Shown piece after piece: positions 51,362 through 62,893 of a stretch of DNA of 64,000 bases. Every line of letters starts with the position of its first letter. The first letter of the stretch is position 1. The notes beneath the pieces are model-generated. The model searched no databases and was not told the DNA's origin. It was given only the letters and a program-made list of their open reading frames with translations. The position numbers were made by a program, and so were the translations under genes. Source of the DNA: Rhizobium mongolense subsp. loessense (GTDB lineage: Bacteria > Pseudomonadota > Alphaproteobacteria > Rhizobiales > Rhizobiaceae); assembly GCF_900099775.1 (NCBI RefSeq), contig NZ_FMTM01000007.1:1-64000 (forward strand), in the 5' to 3' direction.

Positions 51362-51748
51362 CTATTGGGAAAACTGCTTGAGGTAAGCGATGAGATTGTT
51401 GATCTCGCTGTCGTCCTTCAGCCCGGCAAACACCATCTTCGTTCCCTTTATCTTTCCCTTGGGATCGTGGAGATATTCGCGCAGAGTTGCCTCGTCCCAA
51501 ACGAGCCCGCCCTCGCCTGCTTTCTTCATTGCCGGAGAATAGCTGAAATTCGGATGTGTCGCCGCCTTCCTGCCGAGGATCCGGTTCAACGACGGGCCGA
51601 CCTTGTTCTTGTCCGTATCGGCCACATGACATATGGCGCATTTTTTGAAAACAGTAGCGCCGGCCGTCGCATCGCCCTCCTGGGCGTTCACGCCAAAAGC
51701 AGGAAGCATGGCAACATATAAGCCGGCTAAAAGAACGCGATACCGCAT
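51362..51748 (-). CDS. Class I cytochrome c
   Basis: 128 residues from ATG 51748. Signal peptide MRYRVLLAGLYVAMLPAFGVNA, haem motif CAICH, NKVGPSLNRILGRKAATHPN and the sixth-ligand methionine in GTKMVFAGLKDDSEINNLIA. A cytochrome c2/c552-like periplasmic carrier. It directly precedes the oxidase genes on the same strand, 131 bases before coxM, so it is the likely electron donor. Confidence 0.93.
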   Translation of the reverse strand: MRYRVLLAGLYVAMLPAFGVNAQEGDATAGATVFKKCAICHVADTDKNKVGPSLNRILGRKAATHPNFSYSPAMKKAGEGGLVWDEATLREYLHDPKGKIKGTKMVFAGLKDDSEINNLIAYLKQFSQ

Positions 51749-51930
51749 GACAACCCAATCCTCCCAGGTTGCCTGAAACGACGGCCGGCGCCATCTTTCT
51801 ATCGCAGTATGGCTTGCCGTGTTCTCGTCGCTGCAGGCGGGTGACACTTGTGCGATCAAGAAAAAGCTATGCCTCCACGCCGATAAGTCAATTCATCCAA
51901 TAAGATTGTGCTGAAGCGAATGACGCGGGC

Positions 51931-51959
51931 AAAAAAAGCCGGCGCACTGGCGCCGGCTT
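51931..51959 (-). terminator. Terminator after glmM
   Basis: Perfect ten-base stem AAGCCGGCGC / GCGCCGGCTT, loop ACTG, followed on the minus strand by TTTTT. Confidence 0.9.
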
Positions 51960-51980
51960 GATTGATCATTCAAGGCAGAA

Positions 51981-53333
51981 TTAAGCGGCGGTACGGACGC
52001 CGGAGATCGTGCCGATCAGCTCGTTGACAATGCGCTCGATCTGCGCCCGGTCGTCGCCTTCCGCCATGACGCGGATCAGCGGTTCGGTGCCGGAGGGACG
52101 GATGACGAGGCGGCCGTTCTTGGAAAGCTCGGCTTCGGCATCGGCGATTGCCTGTTGGACCTGGAGGTCTTCCAGCGGCTTGCCGCCGGAAATGCGGACA
52201 TTGCGCAGAAGCTGCGGCACCGGCTCGAAGCGGCGGCAGACCTCGCTGACGGTCTTGCCAGTGCGCTTGACGGCCGCAAGAATCTGCAGCGCGGCAACAA
52301 GACCATCGCCGGTCGTGCCGTAGTCCGAGAGCACGATATGCCCGGACTGTTCACCGCCGACGTTGAAATTGTGCTGGCGCATGTGCTCGACGACATAGCG
52401 GTCGCCGACCTTGGTACGGGCAAGACCCATCCCCTTGCTTTCGAGAAAGCGTTCCAGGCCAAGGTTCGACATCACGGTCGCAACGATGCCGTTGCCGCGA
52501 AGCTGTTGGTTCTCCGCCCAGGTTTCGGCGATCACCGCCATCAGCTGGTCGCCGTCGACCATCGTGCCGTTTTCATCCACGATGATGACCCGATCGGCGT
52601 CGCCATCGAGCGCGATACCGATATCGGCCCGCACTTCGTCGACCTTCTTCTGCAAGGCGACGGGGCTGGTGGAACCACAGTTGAGATTGATGTTGATGCC
52701 GTTCGGCTCGTTGCCGATCGTAACGACATCGGCGCCGAGTTCCCAAAGCACGGCCGGTGCCACTTTATAGGCGGCACCATTGGCGCAGTCGATCGCAATC
52801 CTCAGACCCTGCAGCGTGACATCGCGCGGGAGCGTGCGCTTCGCATGCTCGATATAGCGGTCATGCACGCCATCGATGCGCTTGGCACGGCCGATGTCGT
52901 CGGACTTGGCAAGTTGCGTGTGGAGATCCTTATCCATCAAGTCTTCGATCTGCATTTCGATATCGTCGGAAAGCTTGTAGCCGTCGGGACCGAAGAGCTT
53001 GATGCCATTGTCCTCGTATGGATTGTGCGAGGCGGAAATCATGACGCCGATATCGGCACGCAGCGAACGCGTCAGCATAGCGACGGCGGGCGTCGGGATC
53101 GGGCCAAGAACGAATGCATCGACACCTGCGGCCGTGAAGCCCGCCACCATGGCATTTTCCAGCATATAGCCGGAGAGACGCGTGTCTTTACCGATGACCA
53201 CGCGATGGCGGTGATTGCCGCGGCGGAAGATCGTACCGACTGCAATGCCGACCCGCATCGCCAGATCCGGCGTCATCGGGAAGATATTCGACTGCCCGCG
53301 AATGCCGTCTGTGCCGAAGTAACGTCTTTTCAT
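51981..53333 (-). CDS. glmM: Phosphoglucosamine mutase
   Basis: 450 residues. N-terminus MKRRYFGTDGIRGQSN, catalytic phosphoserine loop MISASHNPYEDNG, metal loop DGDADR and the C-terminal GEQSGH and phosphate-binding RPSGTEPLIR are all intact. It interconverts glucosamine-6- and -1-phosphate for UDP-GlcNAc, hence peptidoglycan and lipopolysaccharide. It lies downstream of ftsH on the same strand, with a terminator between (53517-53555). Confidence 0.97.
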   Translation of the reverse strand: MKRRYFGTDGIRGQSNIFPMTPDLAMRVGIAVGTIFRRGNHRHRVVIGKDTRLSGYMLENAMVAGFTAAGVDAFVLGPIPTPAVAMLTRSLRADIGVMISASHNPYEDNGIKLFGPDGYKLSDDIEMQIEDLMDKDLHTQLAKSDDIGRAKRIDGVHDRYIEHAKRTLPRDVTLQGLRIAIDCANGAAYKVAPAVLWELGADVVTIGNEPNGININLNCGSTSPVALQKKVDEVRADIGIALDGDADRVIIVDENGTMVDGDQLMAVIAETWAENQQLRGNGIVATVMSNLGLERFLESKGMGLARTKVGDRYVVEHMRQHNFNVGGEQSGHIVLSDYGTTGDGLVAALQILAAVKRTGKTVSEVCRRFEPVPQLLRNVRISGGKPLEDLQVQQAIADAEAELSKNGRLVIRPSGTEPLIRVMAEGDDRAQIERIVNELIGTISGVRTAA

Positions 53334-53516
53334 ATGCTCCCCTATGCTTTCAGCGCGCCAAGAAGGCAGCGCGTTGCGCCAAGCAATTCAAGCCGCAGAG
53401 ACGATTTGCCCCAATACAAAGCCTCATTGCGGCCTCTTCATGATAGCGGCATGCCACAAATCCTAAGCGCCATCATGTAAATTACCAAGAAAATTGATTA
53501 TATCCCGTTACCGACG

Positions 53517-53555
53517 GAAAAAGGCCGGATCTTCTGCTGGAAAATCCGGCCTTGT
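53517..53555 (-). terminator. Terminator after ftsH
   Basis: Stem AAGGCCGGAT / ATCCGGCCTT (53521-53530, 53544-53553), followed on the minus strand by TTTTTCC. Confidence 0.85.
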
Positions 53556-53574
53556 TCGTTCGAGTTGCTTTCCG

Positions 53575-55506
<1,932 letters not shown>

Positions 55507-55604
55507 TGAACTCCCCAGCACTGCAACAACCGCCTCATGGCAGCCGTCTTATTTGGCTTCTAACATAGGGTTGCGCTGTGCCGTTGCCAAGGCGATACAC
55601 TCTG

Positions 55605-56954
55605 TCAGATGGCTTTTCCGTCAATAAGACTTAAAGGCGGGCTTGGATAGGGGCGCATTCCAAAAGCCGCCGCGAGCCTTTCAGCAAAGATGAGATCAAA
55701 TCGTGTCAAAAAGCGGTCGAACAGCGCAAAATAGCGCGTGAGACTGACATCGGGATGAGAATTCATGCACACGTTCGCGTCACCGGCGACTAAAATGCGT
55801 GGTTGCGCTGCCAAAGCCCGCTTGAGCGCAGCTTTGGGCAAATGCGCCGCCCGCCCCGGTTGGATTCCCGTGACAACCAAGGGGGTGGCGGACCGCGCGA
55901 GAACCGTCAGATCATACGACGAGCTATTCTCGATAACAAACCGGCCATCCCAAATGGCGTGCTCCCCAGGCGCAACGACCAGTGGCAAGATGCCGCGGCT
56001 TTCACGGGCAAGGTAAAGGCCGTCGCGTCTTAGATCGAGAACCGCTCTGCTTGCGGTCATGCGTCCGGGCATGCCGGCACTTACGAAAGCGAGAATGCGG
56101 TCCATCTGCATGCGGCCTGGCGCAAAGCGCTGTCCGCCAAAAACGGCCGCAAGACGGCCGAGCGCATAGCCGAGCACGTCCGGGGGCGCCTCAAGTCCCT
56201 TTCCCGCCACGCGGCCCAGCCCTTCGCACGGAAGCGTAAAATGACGGCCGAGCCATAGGGCCGCCTGTCGTGAAAGCTCCAAGCGGATATCGGCGCCGTA
56301 AGCTTCTGGCTCCGGGGCGCCCTCACCCGCCAATGCCGCGCGCGTCCGCACGCGCTCGTATTGCAGATCCTCATTGCTTGGATCATCGAGCCAAGGCACG
56401 GCTCGGGCCGAGAGAAATGCGCGGATATCGGCGCGCAGGCACGAAAGAAGCGGCCGGGCGATCCAGACCCGGCGCTCAAAGAGAACGGCATCGGCGATCC
56501 CGGTGGAGGGATTGCCGCTGCGCGCGCCGCGCATCGCTTGCGTCTCCCGCTGATCGTCCAGCGTATGCGCCGTCACGATGAGATTGGCGCCAAGTTCCTC
56601 CGCGGCACCTGCGAGCAGTTCGTAACGTGCCTCGCGGGCGGCCCCCATGATGCCGGTTTTTGGTTTGGGTTCGCGCCAGACACGGATCACATGGGCAATG
56701 CCGAGCGATTTGCATAAGGCTGCGACATGGCGCGCCTCATCTGCCGATTCTGCGCGCAGATCATGGTCGATCGTCGCCGCGCATAGGGAAATCTTGGAAT
56801 TGGGTTCGGCCTTCAGCGCTTCCAAAAGGGCAAGAAGCAGACCGGTTGAATCGCTGCCGCCGGAGATCGCGACGAGAATGCGCGCTGGGCTTTCAAGCGA
56901 ACGGAGAAAGCGGCGGACCGCTGCCTCGGGCGAAAGCACGATTTCCGGAGACAA
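55605..56954 (-). CDS. tilS: tRNA-Ile-lysidine synthase
   Basis: 449 residues. The N-terminal PP-loop ISGGSDSTGLLLAL binds ATP; the first domain contains VTAHTLDDQRETQAMRGARS and the C-terminal part follows the TilS layout. It modifies C34 of the CAU isoleucine tRNA to lysidine, an essential step for decoding AUA. It lies 11 bases downstream of cpoB and is probably in one transcript from pal or cpoB towards ftsH. Confidence 0.9.
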   Translation of the reverse strand: MSPEIVLSPEAAVRRFLRSLESPARILVAISGGSDSTGLLLALLEALKAEPNSKISLCAATIDHDLRAESADEARHVAALCKSLGIAHVIRVWREPKPKTGIMGAAREARYELLAGAAEELGANLIVTAHTLDDQRETQAMRGARSGNPSTGIADAVLFERRVWIARPLLSCLRADIRAFLSARAVPWLDDPSNEDLQYERVRTRAALAGEGAPEPEAYGADIRLELSRQAALWLGRHFTLPCEGLGRVAGKGLEAPPDVLGYALGRLAAVFGGQRFAPGRMQMDRILAFVSAGMPGRMTASRAVLDLRRDGLYLARESRGILPLVVAPGEHAIWDGRFVIENSSSYDLTVLARSATPLVVTGIQPGRAAHLPKAALKRALAAQPRILVAGDANVCMNSHPDVSLTRYFALFDRFLTRFDLIFAERLAAAFGMRPYPSPPLSLIDGKAI

Positions 56955-56965
56955 ACCGGAAATCC

Positions 56966-57991
56966 TCAGCAGGAGAGGCGCTTCTGTTCGCTCGCGACCT
57001 TGCTTATGACAGCGCGCGAAGCCTTCGGGTAACGCTTGGTGACTTCCTTGAGCGTCGCACAGGCGGTGTCGTTATTGTCGAGTGCTGCGAGCGACATGCC
57101 GAGCTTCAGCAGCATCTCGGGCGCCTTCTCGGAAGAGCCGTATTTCTTGTGGGCATTCAGGAAGGTCTTGGCGGCCTCATTGAACTTGCCTTGGGAATAG
57201 AGCGCCTCGCCCAGCCAGAAGTTGGCATCGGCAGCGCGGGCGCTTCCCGGATACTGCGCGATATACTGGGTGAACTGCTCTTCAGCAATCGCGTAGTCGC
57301 CGGAAAGGACGTGACCGTAAGCGGCCTTGTACTGATCGGTCTCGCTGCCGAGAGATGCGGTCTGCTGCGGCGACGTCCCGGCGTTCACGTCGGGAAGCGG
57401 CGCTGAACCGACCTCCGCGTTTTCATTCACGCTGCCGCCGATCGGATTGCCGTTCTGATCGAACTGGATCGAGCCAAGCTCCTGCGGCGGGCGGCCGAAA
57501 CCGCTGTTCGACGGAACGTCGTTGGAGGGAGCCCTTTCGGCTCCCTCTGGTGTTTCGATGATCGTCGCGACATCATCGTTCTGGCGCTGGGGACGTGTCT
57601 CGGCCTGCCCCGAAGCCGGAGGCTGCAAATCGGCCTCGCTCTTCTTCGTGCTGCCCTTCGATCCAGCGGCACCGCCGCTCTTTTCCAGATCCTGGAAGCG
57701 GAATTCGTTGTCTTCCTGCGTCTTGCGCAGCGATTCCTGCATCTGCAGGATCTGGAAGCTCATTTCCTCGATGCGGCCGTTCAGCTGGCGCAGCTGCTCT
57801 TCGAGTTGCTGCACGCGCATTTCGGCGCTGCTGCTCTGCACGTTGACGGCCGGCGGCGTCTGGGTCTGCGTCTGGCTCTGCGCAGGCTTGCCGCCAAAGT
57901 TCATGCCGAGAAACGAAGCGGAATAAGCCGCTCGCTCGGTTCCGGTAACGGCCGCGAGGCAGAGCAAGCCTGCCACGACAAGTTTCTTCAT
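56966..57991 (-). CDS. cpoB: Cell division coordinator CpoB (YbgF)
   Basis: 341 residues from ATG 57991 with signal peptide MKKLVVAGLLCLAAVTGTERAAYSA. An N-terminal coiled coil (MRVQQLEEQLRQLNGRIEEM) gives trimerisation, a disordered linker follows, and the C-terminal half contains TPR repeats (DQYKAAYGHVLSGDYAIAEE, YSQGKFNEAAKTFLNAHKKY). It acts in the periplasm with the Tol system to coordinate septal peptidoglycan and outer-membrane constriction. Confidence 0.92.
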   Translation of the reverse strand: MKKLVVAGLLCLAAVTGTERAAYSASFLGMNFGGKPAQSQTQTQTPPAVNVQSSSAEMRVQQLEEQLRQLNGRIEEMSFQILQMQESLRKTQEDNEFRFQDLEKSGGAAGSKGSTKKSEADLQPPASGQAETRPQRQNDDVATIIETPEGAERAPSNDVPSNSGFGRPPQELGSIQFDQNGNPIGGSVNENAEVGSAPLPDVNAGTSPQQTASLGSETDQYKAAYGHVLSGDYAIAEEQFTQYIAQYPGSARAADANFWLGEALYSQGKFNEAAKTFLNAHKKYGSSEKAPEMLLKLGMSLAALDNNDTACATLKEVTKRYPKASRAVISKVASEQKRLSC

Positions 57992-58094
57992 AGGTTTCGT
58001 CCTGTCCCAGTGATTCTTCGCGCCTGGATGGCACGAACAGGAGATTTTTCCAATTACCTTCAAAAAGCAACGGAGTCTGGCCAAAGTGTGTTCA

Positions 58095-58130
58095 AAAAGA
58101 AAAGGCGGCCCGCGAAGGAGCCGCCTTTCC
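58095..58130 (-). terminator. Terminator after pal
   Basis: Stem AAAGGCGGC / GCCGCCTTT with a ten-base loop, followed on the minus strand by TTTTCTTTTTG. It separates pal from cpoB, so cpoB probably has its own promoter too. Confidence 0.8.
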
Positions 58131-58153
58131 GCAACACAATATATTTGAGAGGA

Positions 58154-58681
58154 TTACATACCGGCGCCGCCGAGAACAGTGACTGCACGGCGGTTCTGCG
58201 ACCAGCAGGAAATATCGTCGCAGACGGCGACCGGACGTTCCTTGCCGTAGGAGATCGTCTTCATGCGCTGAGCCGGAACGCCGCGCGAAGCAAGGTAATC
58301 CTTGGTGGCGGCAGCACGGCGGGCGCCGAGAGCGAGGTTGTATTCGCGCGTGCCGCGCTCGTCGGCATGGCCTTCGACGGTGATCGCATAGTTCGGATAG
58401 CGAGCCAGCCACTGTGCCTGGCGGTCGAGGGTCTGGGCAGCGTCGGCACGGATCGAGGTAGAGTCAGTGTCAAAGAAGATGCGGTCGCCGACGTTGACGG
58501 TGAAGTCCTGAGCCGAACCCGGCGTTGCCGCACCTGCACCGAGGCCGAGCTCGCCAGCGCTGTTCGGCGTCTTCTTGTTGGCGCAGCCAGCAAGCGCCAG
58601 ACCGGCAACGAGTGCGATCATGACAGGGTTGCGGGCGAAATTCTGCATGCGGCTCATTGCCGGGGTGTGAATTCGGCTCAT
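58154..58681 (-). CDS. pal: Peptidoglycan-associated lipoprotein Pal
   Basis: 175 residues. Lipobox LALAGC near residue 32 after a hydrophobic signal, and the OmpA-like domain with FFDTDSTSIRADAAQTLDRQ, VEGHADERGTREYNLALGAR and YGKERPVAV. It anchors the outer membrane to peptidoglycan and binds TolB. An alternative start at 58657 would shorten the basic N-terminus. Confidence 0.96.
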   Translation of the reverse strand: MSRIHTPAMSRMQNFARNPVMIALVAGLALAGCANKKTPNSAGELGLGAGAATPGSAQDFTVNVGDRIFFDTDSTSIRADAAQTLDRQAQWLARYPNYAITVEGHADERGTREYNLALGARRAAATKDYLASRGVPAQRMKTISYGKERPVAVCDDISCWSQNRRAVTVLGGAGM

Positions 58682-58836
58682 GGCCGGGTCTCCTTGCGAT
58701 TTATCAGGGTTGCCGGACTGTAACCGTACTCGGTTAATCGGCGCTCAAGAAGTATGGTTAATAATTTATTGATTGTCCCTGCATCGGCCAATTCCAGCTC
58801 TTTGCGGCGACAAGAAGGCGAAATCTGGCCCATCCA

Positions 58837-60147
58837 CTACTCAAGCAGCGGCGACCAGGCCGGGTCGGATGCGTAGGTGGGCGTCTTGATGACCTGCTCG
58901 TTGTAACCCGTCAGATCGATCGAATAGAGCTGCGGGCCGCCTGCACCGGCTGGCTGGCGGAAGAACATCAGCACACGCCCGTTCGGCGCCCAGGTCGGAC
59001 CTTCGTTGTGAAAGCCCGTAGTCAGGATGCGCTCGCCCGAACCGTCCGGCTTCATCACGCCGATCGAGAATTTCCCGCCCGATTGCTTGGTGAAGGCGAT
59101 CAGATCGCCGCGTGGCGACCAGACCGGCGTCGAATAGTTGCCGTCGCCGAAGGAGATACGCGTCTGGCCGGAGCCGTCGGCATTCATCACGTAAATCTGC
59201 TGCTTGCCGCCGCGGTCGCTTTCGAAAACGATCCGGCCGCCATCCGGCGAATAGGATGGCGATGTATCGATCGCGGCTGTCGAGGTCAGGCGCGTCGTCG
59301 TGCGCGATCGCAGATCCATCGTGTAAATATTGGCGTTACCTTCCTGCTGAAGGCTCATTACCACTTTTTGGCCATCCGGCGAGAAGCGCGGCGAAAAGGT
59401 CATGCCCGGGAAGTTGCCGACAACTTCACGCTGTCCGGTTTCGAGCTGCAGCAGGTAGACGCGCGGCTGCTGGTTGGCGAAGGACATGTAGGTCACTTCC
59501 TGCCGGTTCGGCGAGAAGCGCGGCGTCAGAACGAGGTCGCTGCCATCCGTCAGCGTGCGCACGTTGAAGCCGTCCTGGTCCATGATCGCGAGCTGGCGTT
59601 TGCGCTGCTGCTTCGTGCCAGACTCGGAGACAAAGACGACGCGGGTATCGAAATAGCCCTCTTCGCCGGTGATCTGCTTGTAGATCGCGTCGGCAATGAT
59701 GTGGGCAACGCGGCGCCAGTTTTCCGGCTGCGTGTAGAATTGCTGGCCGGTCATCTGCTGACCAGCGAAGGAATCCCAGAGACGGAACTCGGCGCGAAGA
59801 CGGCCATCGCCTTCCTGCGTGACGCGGCCGGTGACGAGCGCCTGCGCGTTGATGACCTTCCAGTCCTCGAAGCGCGGTGCGGCATCGGGGTTGGAAATCT
59901 TCTCGATGAAGGCGTTCTTGTTGATCGGCGCAAAGAGGCCGGAACGCTGCAGATCGGCGGCGATCACCTGAGAGACCTGCGCGCCCATGTCGCCCTGCAG
60001 GAAATCGGTAATGGCGATCGGCAGCGGCTCGACGTTACCCTTGTTGATGTTGATCTCGACAAGCGCGTGCGCAGGCGTCGCGACAGCCGCCGTCACAGCC
60101 ATGCCGAGAGCCACCATGAAGGCGCGGATGAGGGAACACTTGGTCAT
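58837..60147 (-). CDS. tolB: Tol-Pal periplasmic protein TolB
   Basis: 436 residues from ATG 60147 (MTKCSLIRAFMVALGMAVTA), which gives a normal signal peptide; ATG 60168 immediately after the tolA stop is an alternative. N-terminal domain (INKGNVEPLPIAITDFL) followed by six WD-like beta-propeller repeats such as FSPDGQKVVMSLQQEGNANI and YSPDGGRIVFESDRGGKQQI. It mediates between Pal and TolA. Confidence 0.95.
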   Translation of the reverse strand: MTKCSLIRAFMVALGMAVTAAVATPAHALVEININKGNVEPLPIAITDFLQGDMGAQVSQVIAADLQRSGLFAPINKNAFIEKISNPDAAPRFEDWKVINAQALVTGRVTQEGDGRLRAEFRLWDSFAGQQMTGQQFYTQPENWRRVAHIIADAIYKQITGEEGYFDTRVVFVSESGTKQQRKRQLAIMDQDGFNVRTLTDGSDLVLTPRFSPNRQEVTYMSFANQQPRVYLLQLETGQREVVGNFPGMTFSPRFSPDGQKVVMSLQQEGNANIYTMDLRSRTTTRLTSTAAIDTSPSYSPDGGRIVFESDRGGKQQIYVMNADGSGQTRISFGDGNYSTPVWSPRGDLIAFTKQSGGKFSIGVMKPDGSGERILTTGFHNEGPTWAPNGRVLMFFRQPAGAGGPQLYSIDLTGYNEQVIKTPTYASDPAWSPLLE

Positions 60148-60168
60148 GAGGAGCAAGCCTTTCAGCAT

Positions 60169-61296
60169 TTAAAGGGCCATCTGACTGGGGTCGAAGTTCA
60201 CGATGACTTCGCTCCACGCGTCATATTTGTCTTTCGGAAGGTTGGTGAACGGCGCAGACCGCTTGACGGCACGATAGGCACCGCCGGCAAGTGCACGGCG
60301 TGTGGATTCGTTGCCGCCGGTCGCTTCGACCTCGGGATCTCCGATGATCTCGCCATTCTCGTCCAGCTTCATGTGCACGGTGATGCGGACCTGGTCCATG
60401 TCCGCAAGGCCGGGAATGATCTGCCAGTTGCCGGCAATCGCATTGCGCAGTGCATCCATCTCGCTCATGCTGAGCTTGGCGCCGGTGTTATTCGACTTCT
60501 TCGCGCCCAGAGAAGCGACTTCGGTCGAGCGCTTGGCGCCACCGTTGGAGGGCTCCTGCTTGTTCAGCAGTGCTGCGATGTCGTCGGCGTTGAAATCGCT
60601 CTGCTTGGAGGACGAGGCCTTCGCCTTTTCCTGGGCCTTGTCGGCTTTCTTCTTGTCCGGCTGCTTGTCAGCCGTCTTCTGCTGGTCCTGCGCTTTTTCC
60701 GGCGGCTTTTCAGCGGGTTTCTGCTCGGGCGGTTTCACCTGCGGCTTGGCGACCGGCGTCGGAACATTGTCCGGCAGCGCTTCGGCTTCCGGCTTCGGCG
60801 GCTCGGCCTGTTCGGCAGGCATTTCTTCCGGCTTCGGCGGGGTCGGCGCAATTTCCGGCTTGGTTTCTGGAATCGATGCGACTTCCTTCGGCTCATCGAC
60901 CACCGTGTCCTCCTTCATGATCTCCTTAACCTCGTTGGGGACGGGATCATTCTGGGGAAGCGGCTTCTCGGCGGCTTTCGGCGCGGCAGTGCTTTCGTTG
61001 TTGTTGGGCTTGGCGTTCGGGATCGGCGGCGTCTTCAGATCGATCTTGTTGTCGCCGAGGTTTTCGGCGTCTGCAACATCGGCGGGTTTTGACGTCGGCT
61101 TCGGCGCCGGCTTGTCGTTGGGCTTTGCCGTCTTGTCACCCTGCTGCATCTGGGTGATGGATTCAACCGGCACCAGATCGACCGGCATCGCTTCGAAATC
61201 ATCGACCTTGAACGATTCCGGCGAACCAATGGTCACCAGAGCCGCGGCGAGCACCAAGCCGTGCAGAACAGCAGATGTGACGACGCTGGTCTTCAT
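60169..61296 (-). CDS. tolA: Tol-Pal energy-transducing protein TolA
   Basis: 375 residues: one N-terminal membrane helix (SAVLHGLVLAAALVTIGSPE), a long proline-, lysine- and glutamate-rich periplasmic spacer (KPNDKPAPKPTSKPADVADA, EKPPEKAQDQQKTADKQPDK) and a C-terminal globular domain. It links TolQR in the inner membrane to TolB and Pal. It starts eight bases after tolR and ends just before tolB. Confidence 0.93.
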   Translation of the reverse strand: MKTSVVTSAVLHGLVLAAALVTIGSPESFKVDDFEAMPVDLVPVESITQMQQGDKTAKPNDKPAPKPTSKPADVADAENLGDNKIDLKTPPIPNAKPNNNESTAAPKAAEKPLPQNDPVPNEVKEIMKEDTVVDEPKEVASIPETKPEIAPTPPKPEEMPAEQAEPPKPEAEALPDNVPTPVAKPQVKPPEQKPAEKPPEKAQDQQKTADKQPDKKKADKAQEKAKASSSKQSDFNADDIAALLNKQEPSNGGAKRSTEVASLGAKKSNNTGAKLSMSEMDALRNAIAGNWQIIPGLADMDQVRITVHMKLDENGEIIGDPEVEATGGNESTRRALAGGAYRAVKRSAPFTNLPKDKYDAWSEVIVNFDPSQMAL

Positions 61297-61304
61297 CTTG
61301 CTTT

Positions 61305-61760
61305 CTACTGGTCCTTCTTCTGCTGCGTGACGAGACCGATATTCTTGAAGCCCGCGCCCTGGATGCGCGCCATGACGTCGGCGATCACGCCGTAGGGCGC
61401 CGTCGCATCACCACGCACGAAGATGCGTTCATTGTAGCCGGTGGTCGCGATCGCTTCGAGCTTGGCGGCGATCTCTTCGGCCGGGATCGGCGTTTCCTGC
61501 AGGAACACCGCACCGTCATTCTTGACGGAAATAGTGATCGGCTGCGTTTCGGAATTGAGCGCCTTGGCTTGCGTTTCCGGCAGGTCGATCGGCACGCCGA
61601 CGGTCATCATCGGGGCCGCCACCATGAAGATGATGAGCAGCACGAGCATGACGTCGACGAGCGGCGTCACGTTGATCTCGGAAATAACACCCTTGTTCCG
61701 GCCACCACGGCGGCGGCGTCCTCCGCCTCCGCCGTTATTGCCTCCAACAGCCATACCCAT
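61305..61760 (-). CDS. tolR: Tol-Pal proton-channel subunit TolR
   Basis: 151 residues from ATG 61760. A glycine- and arginine-rich N-terminus (GGNNGGGGGRRRRGGRNKG) precedes the ExbD/TolR helix INVTPLVDVMLVLLIIFMVA with its essential aspartate, then a periplasmic domain. It forms the proton-driven motor with TolQ. Longer upstream frames would run into tolQ and are not chosen. Confidence 0.93.
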   Translation of the reverse strand: MGMAVGGNNGGGGGRRRRGGRNKGVISEINVTPLVDVMLVLLIIFMVAAPMMTVGVPIDLPETQAKALNSETQPITISVKNDGAVFLQETPIPAEEIAAKLEAIATTGYNERIFVRGDATAPYGVIADVMARIQGAGFKNIGLVTQQKKDQ

Positions 61761-61779
61761 AATCGTGTACTCCGTTGGT

Positions 61780-62499
61780 TTACTGCGCGGCCTGACGCGG
61801 CTGCAGCTTCTCGTCGATCTGGCGCGAAAGTATGGCGGAGAATTCGTCCGCAAAGCCTTCCATGCGACCGGAGAGTTTGCCGGCATCCGCGGAGAACTTG
61901 TTGTAGGCGATAACCGCCGGGATAGCTGCAACGAGGCCGATCGCGGTGGCGAGAAGCGCCTCGGCGATACCGGGGGCAACGACGGCAAGATTGGTCGACT
62001 TCGAACCGGCGATTGCCTGGAACGAAGTCATGATACCGACGACCGTACCGAAGAGACCGATGAACGGACCAGCCGAACCGATCGTCGCGAGCGACCCGAG
62101 GCGGGCGGAAAGATATTCGGTTTCACGGGCGAGCGTCACATCCATTGCCCGGTCGATACGCATCTGCAGGCCGATCGGCGAGCGTGCGCCGCGCTCGAAG
62201 GACTTCTTCCACTCGCGCATGGCTGCGACGAAGATCGAAGCAAGCCCGGTATTGTTGCGCTCGGAAAGTGTCCTGTAGAGCTCTTCCAGCGACTGACCCG
62301 ACCAGAAAACCTGTTCGAACTTGTCGAACTGTCGCCGGGCACGTCCATAGGCCAGATATTTGTCGATGACAATCGCCCAGGTCCAGACGGAGGCTGCTAT
62401 CAGCCCGAGCATGACCAGCTTGACGACGATGCCTGCCTGCATGAACAGCGACCAGAGGCTGACGTCGGCCGTTGCTGCTGCCAATCCTACTTGTTCCAT
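61780..62499 (-). CDS. tolQ: Tol-Pal motor subunit TolQ
   Basis: 239 residues with three membrane helices: FMQAGIVVKLVMLGLIAASV near the N-terminus, then GSAGPFIGLFGTVVGIMTSF and EALLATAIGLVAAIPAVIAYN, the MotA/ExbB/TolQ signature. It opens the tolQRAB-pal cluster on the minus strand. The gap upstream to ybgC is 394 bases. Confidence 0.95.
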   Translation of the reverse strand: MEQVGLAAATADVSLWSLFMQAGIVVKLVMLGLIAASVWTWAIVIDKYLAYGRARRQFDKFEQVFWSGQSLEELYRTLSERNNTGLASIFVAAMREWKKSFERGARSPIGLQMRIDRAMDVTLARETEYLSARLGSLATIGSAGPFIGLFGTVVGIMTSFQAIAGSKSTNLAVVAPGIAEALLATAIGLVAAIPAVIAYNKFSADAGKLSGRMEGFADEFSAILSRQIDEKLQPRQAAQ

Positions 62500-62893
62500 T
62501 TATCAAAATCCCCGAATCCAAACGCCCGGTGCTTGACCGGGCGGCACAGAAAGTGATCTCGCAAGAATTGCTTGGCGACCGCCGCCCAAAGCCCTGGTCA
62601 AGCTTAAAGCTCTTCTTCCGCCTTCCTTGCCGTCAAATTTGGTCAAAGGAAGGCGTGCACCGCACAATCTCTGACTTTCAGAGTAAGACACTATTATGGT
62701 TAATAGATCGTTAGTGCCAGAGTATGACGGCAAAGCTTTAGCAGCTGAATTTTTCTTCCCGGCTTGGCACGAAGAGACCGAAGTCCGACGACGGAATACC
62801 CACGCAATCCTTGCAACGCCGAATTCCTTCACATAAAAGTCATGTTTTTGCAAGGCTTGCGTTTGGTCATTCCAGCGTGTCTCGGATGCATCT
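62500..62893. other. Intergenic region between ybgC and tolQ
   Basis: 394 bases with no coding frame of gene quality. It must hold the promoter for tolQRAB-pal; I cannot pick a -35/-10 pair with confidence. An AT-rich patch lies at 62690-62720. Confidence 0.5.

Noticed and set aside
51790..51900. TTGTGCGATCAA upstream of the cytochrome c gene as a FixK/FNR box
   Set aside because: The half-sites TTG and CAA are six bases apart, not eight as in TTGAT-N4-ATCAA, so spacing is wrong.
61761..61988. Long N-terminal extension of TolR
   Set aside because: It overlaps tolQ in another frame and lacks TolR-like sequence; MGMAVGG at 61760 fits the family.
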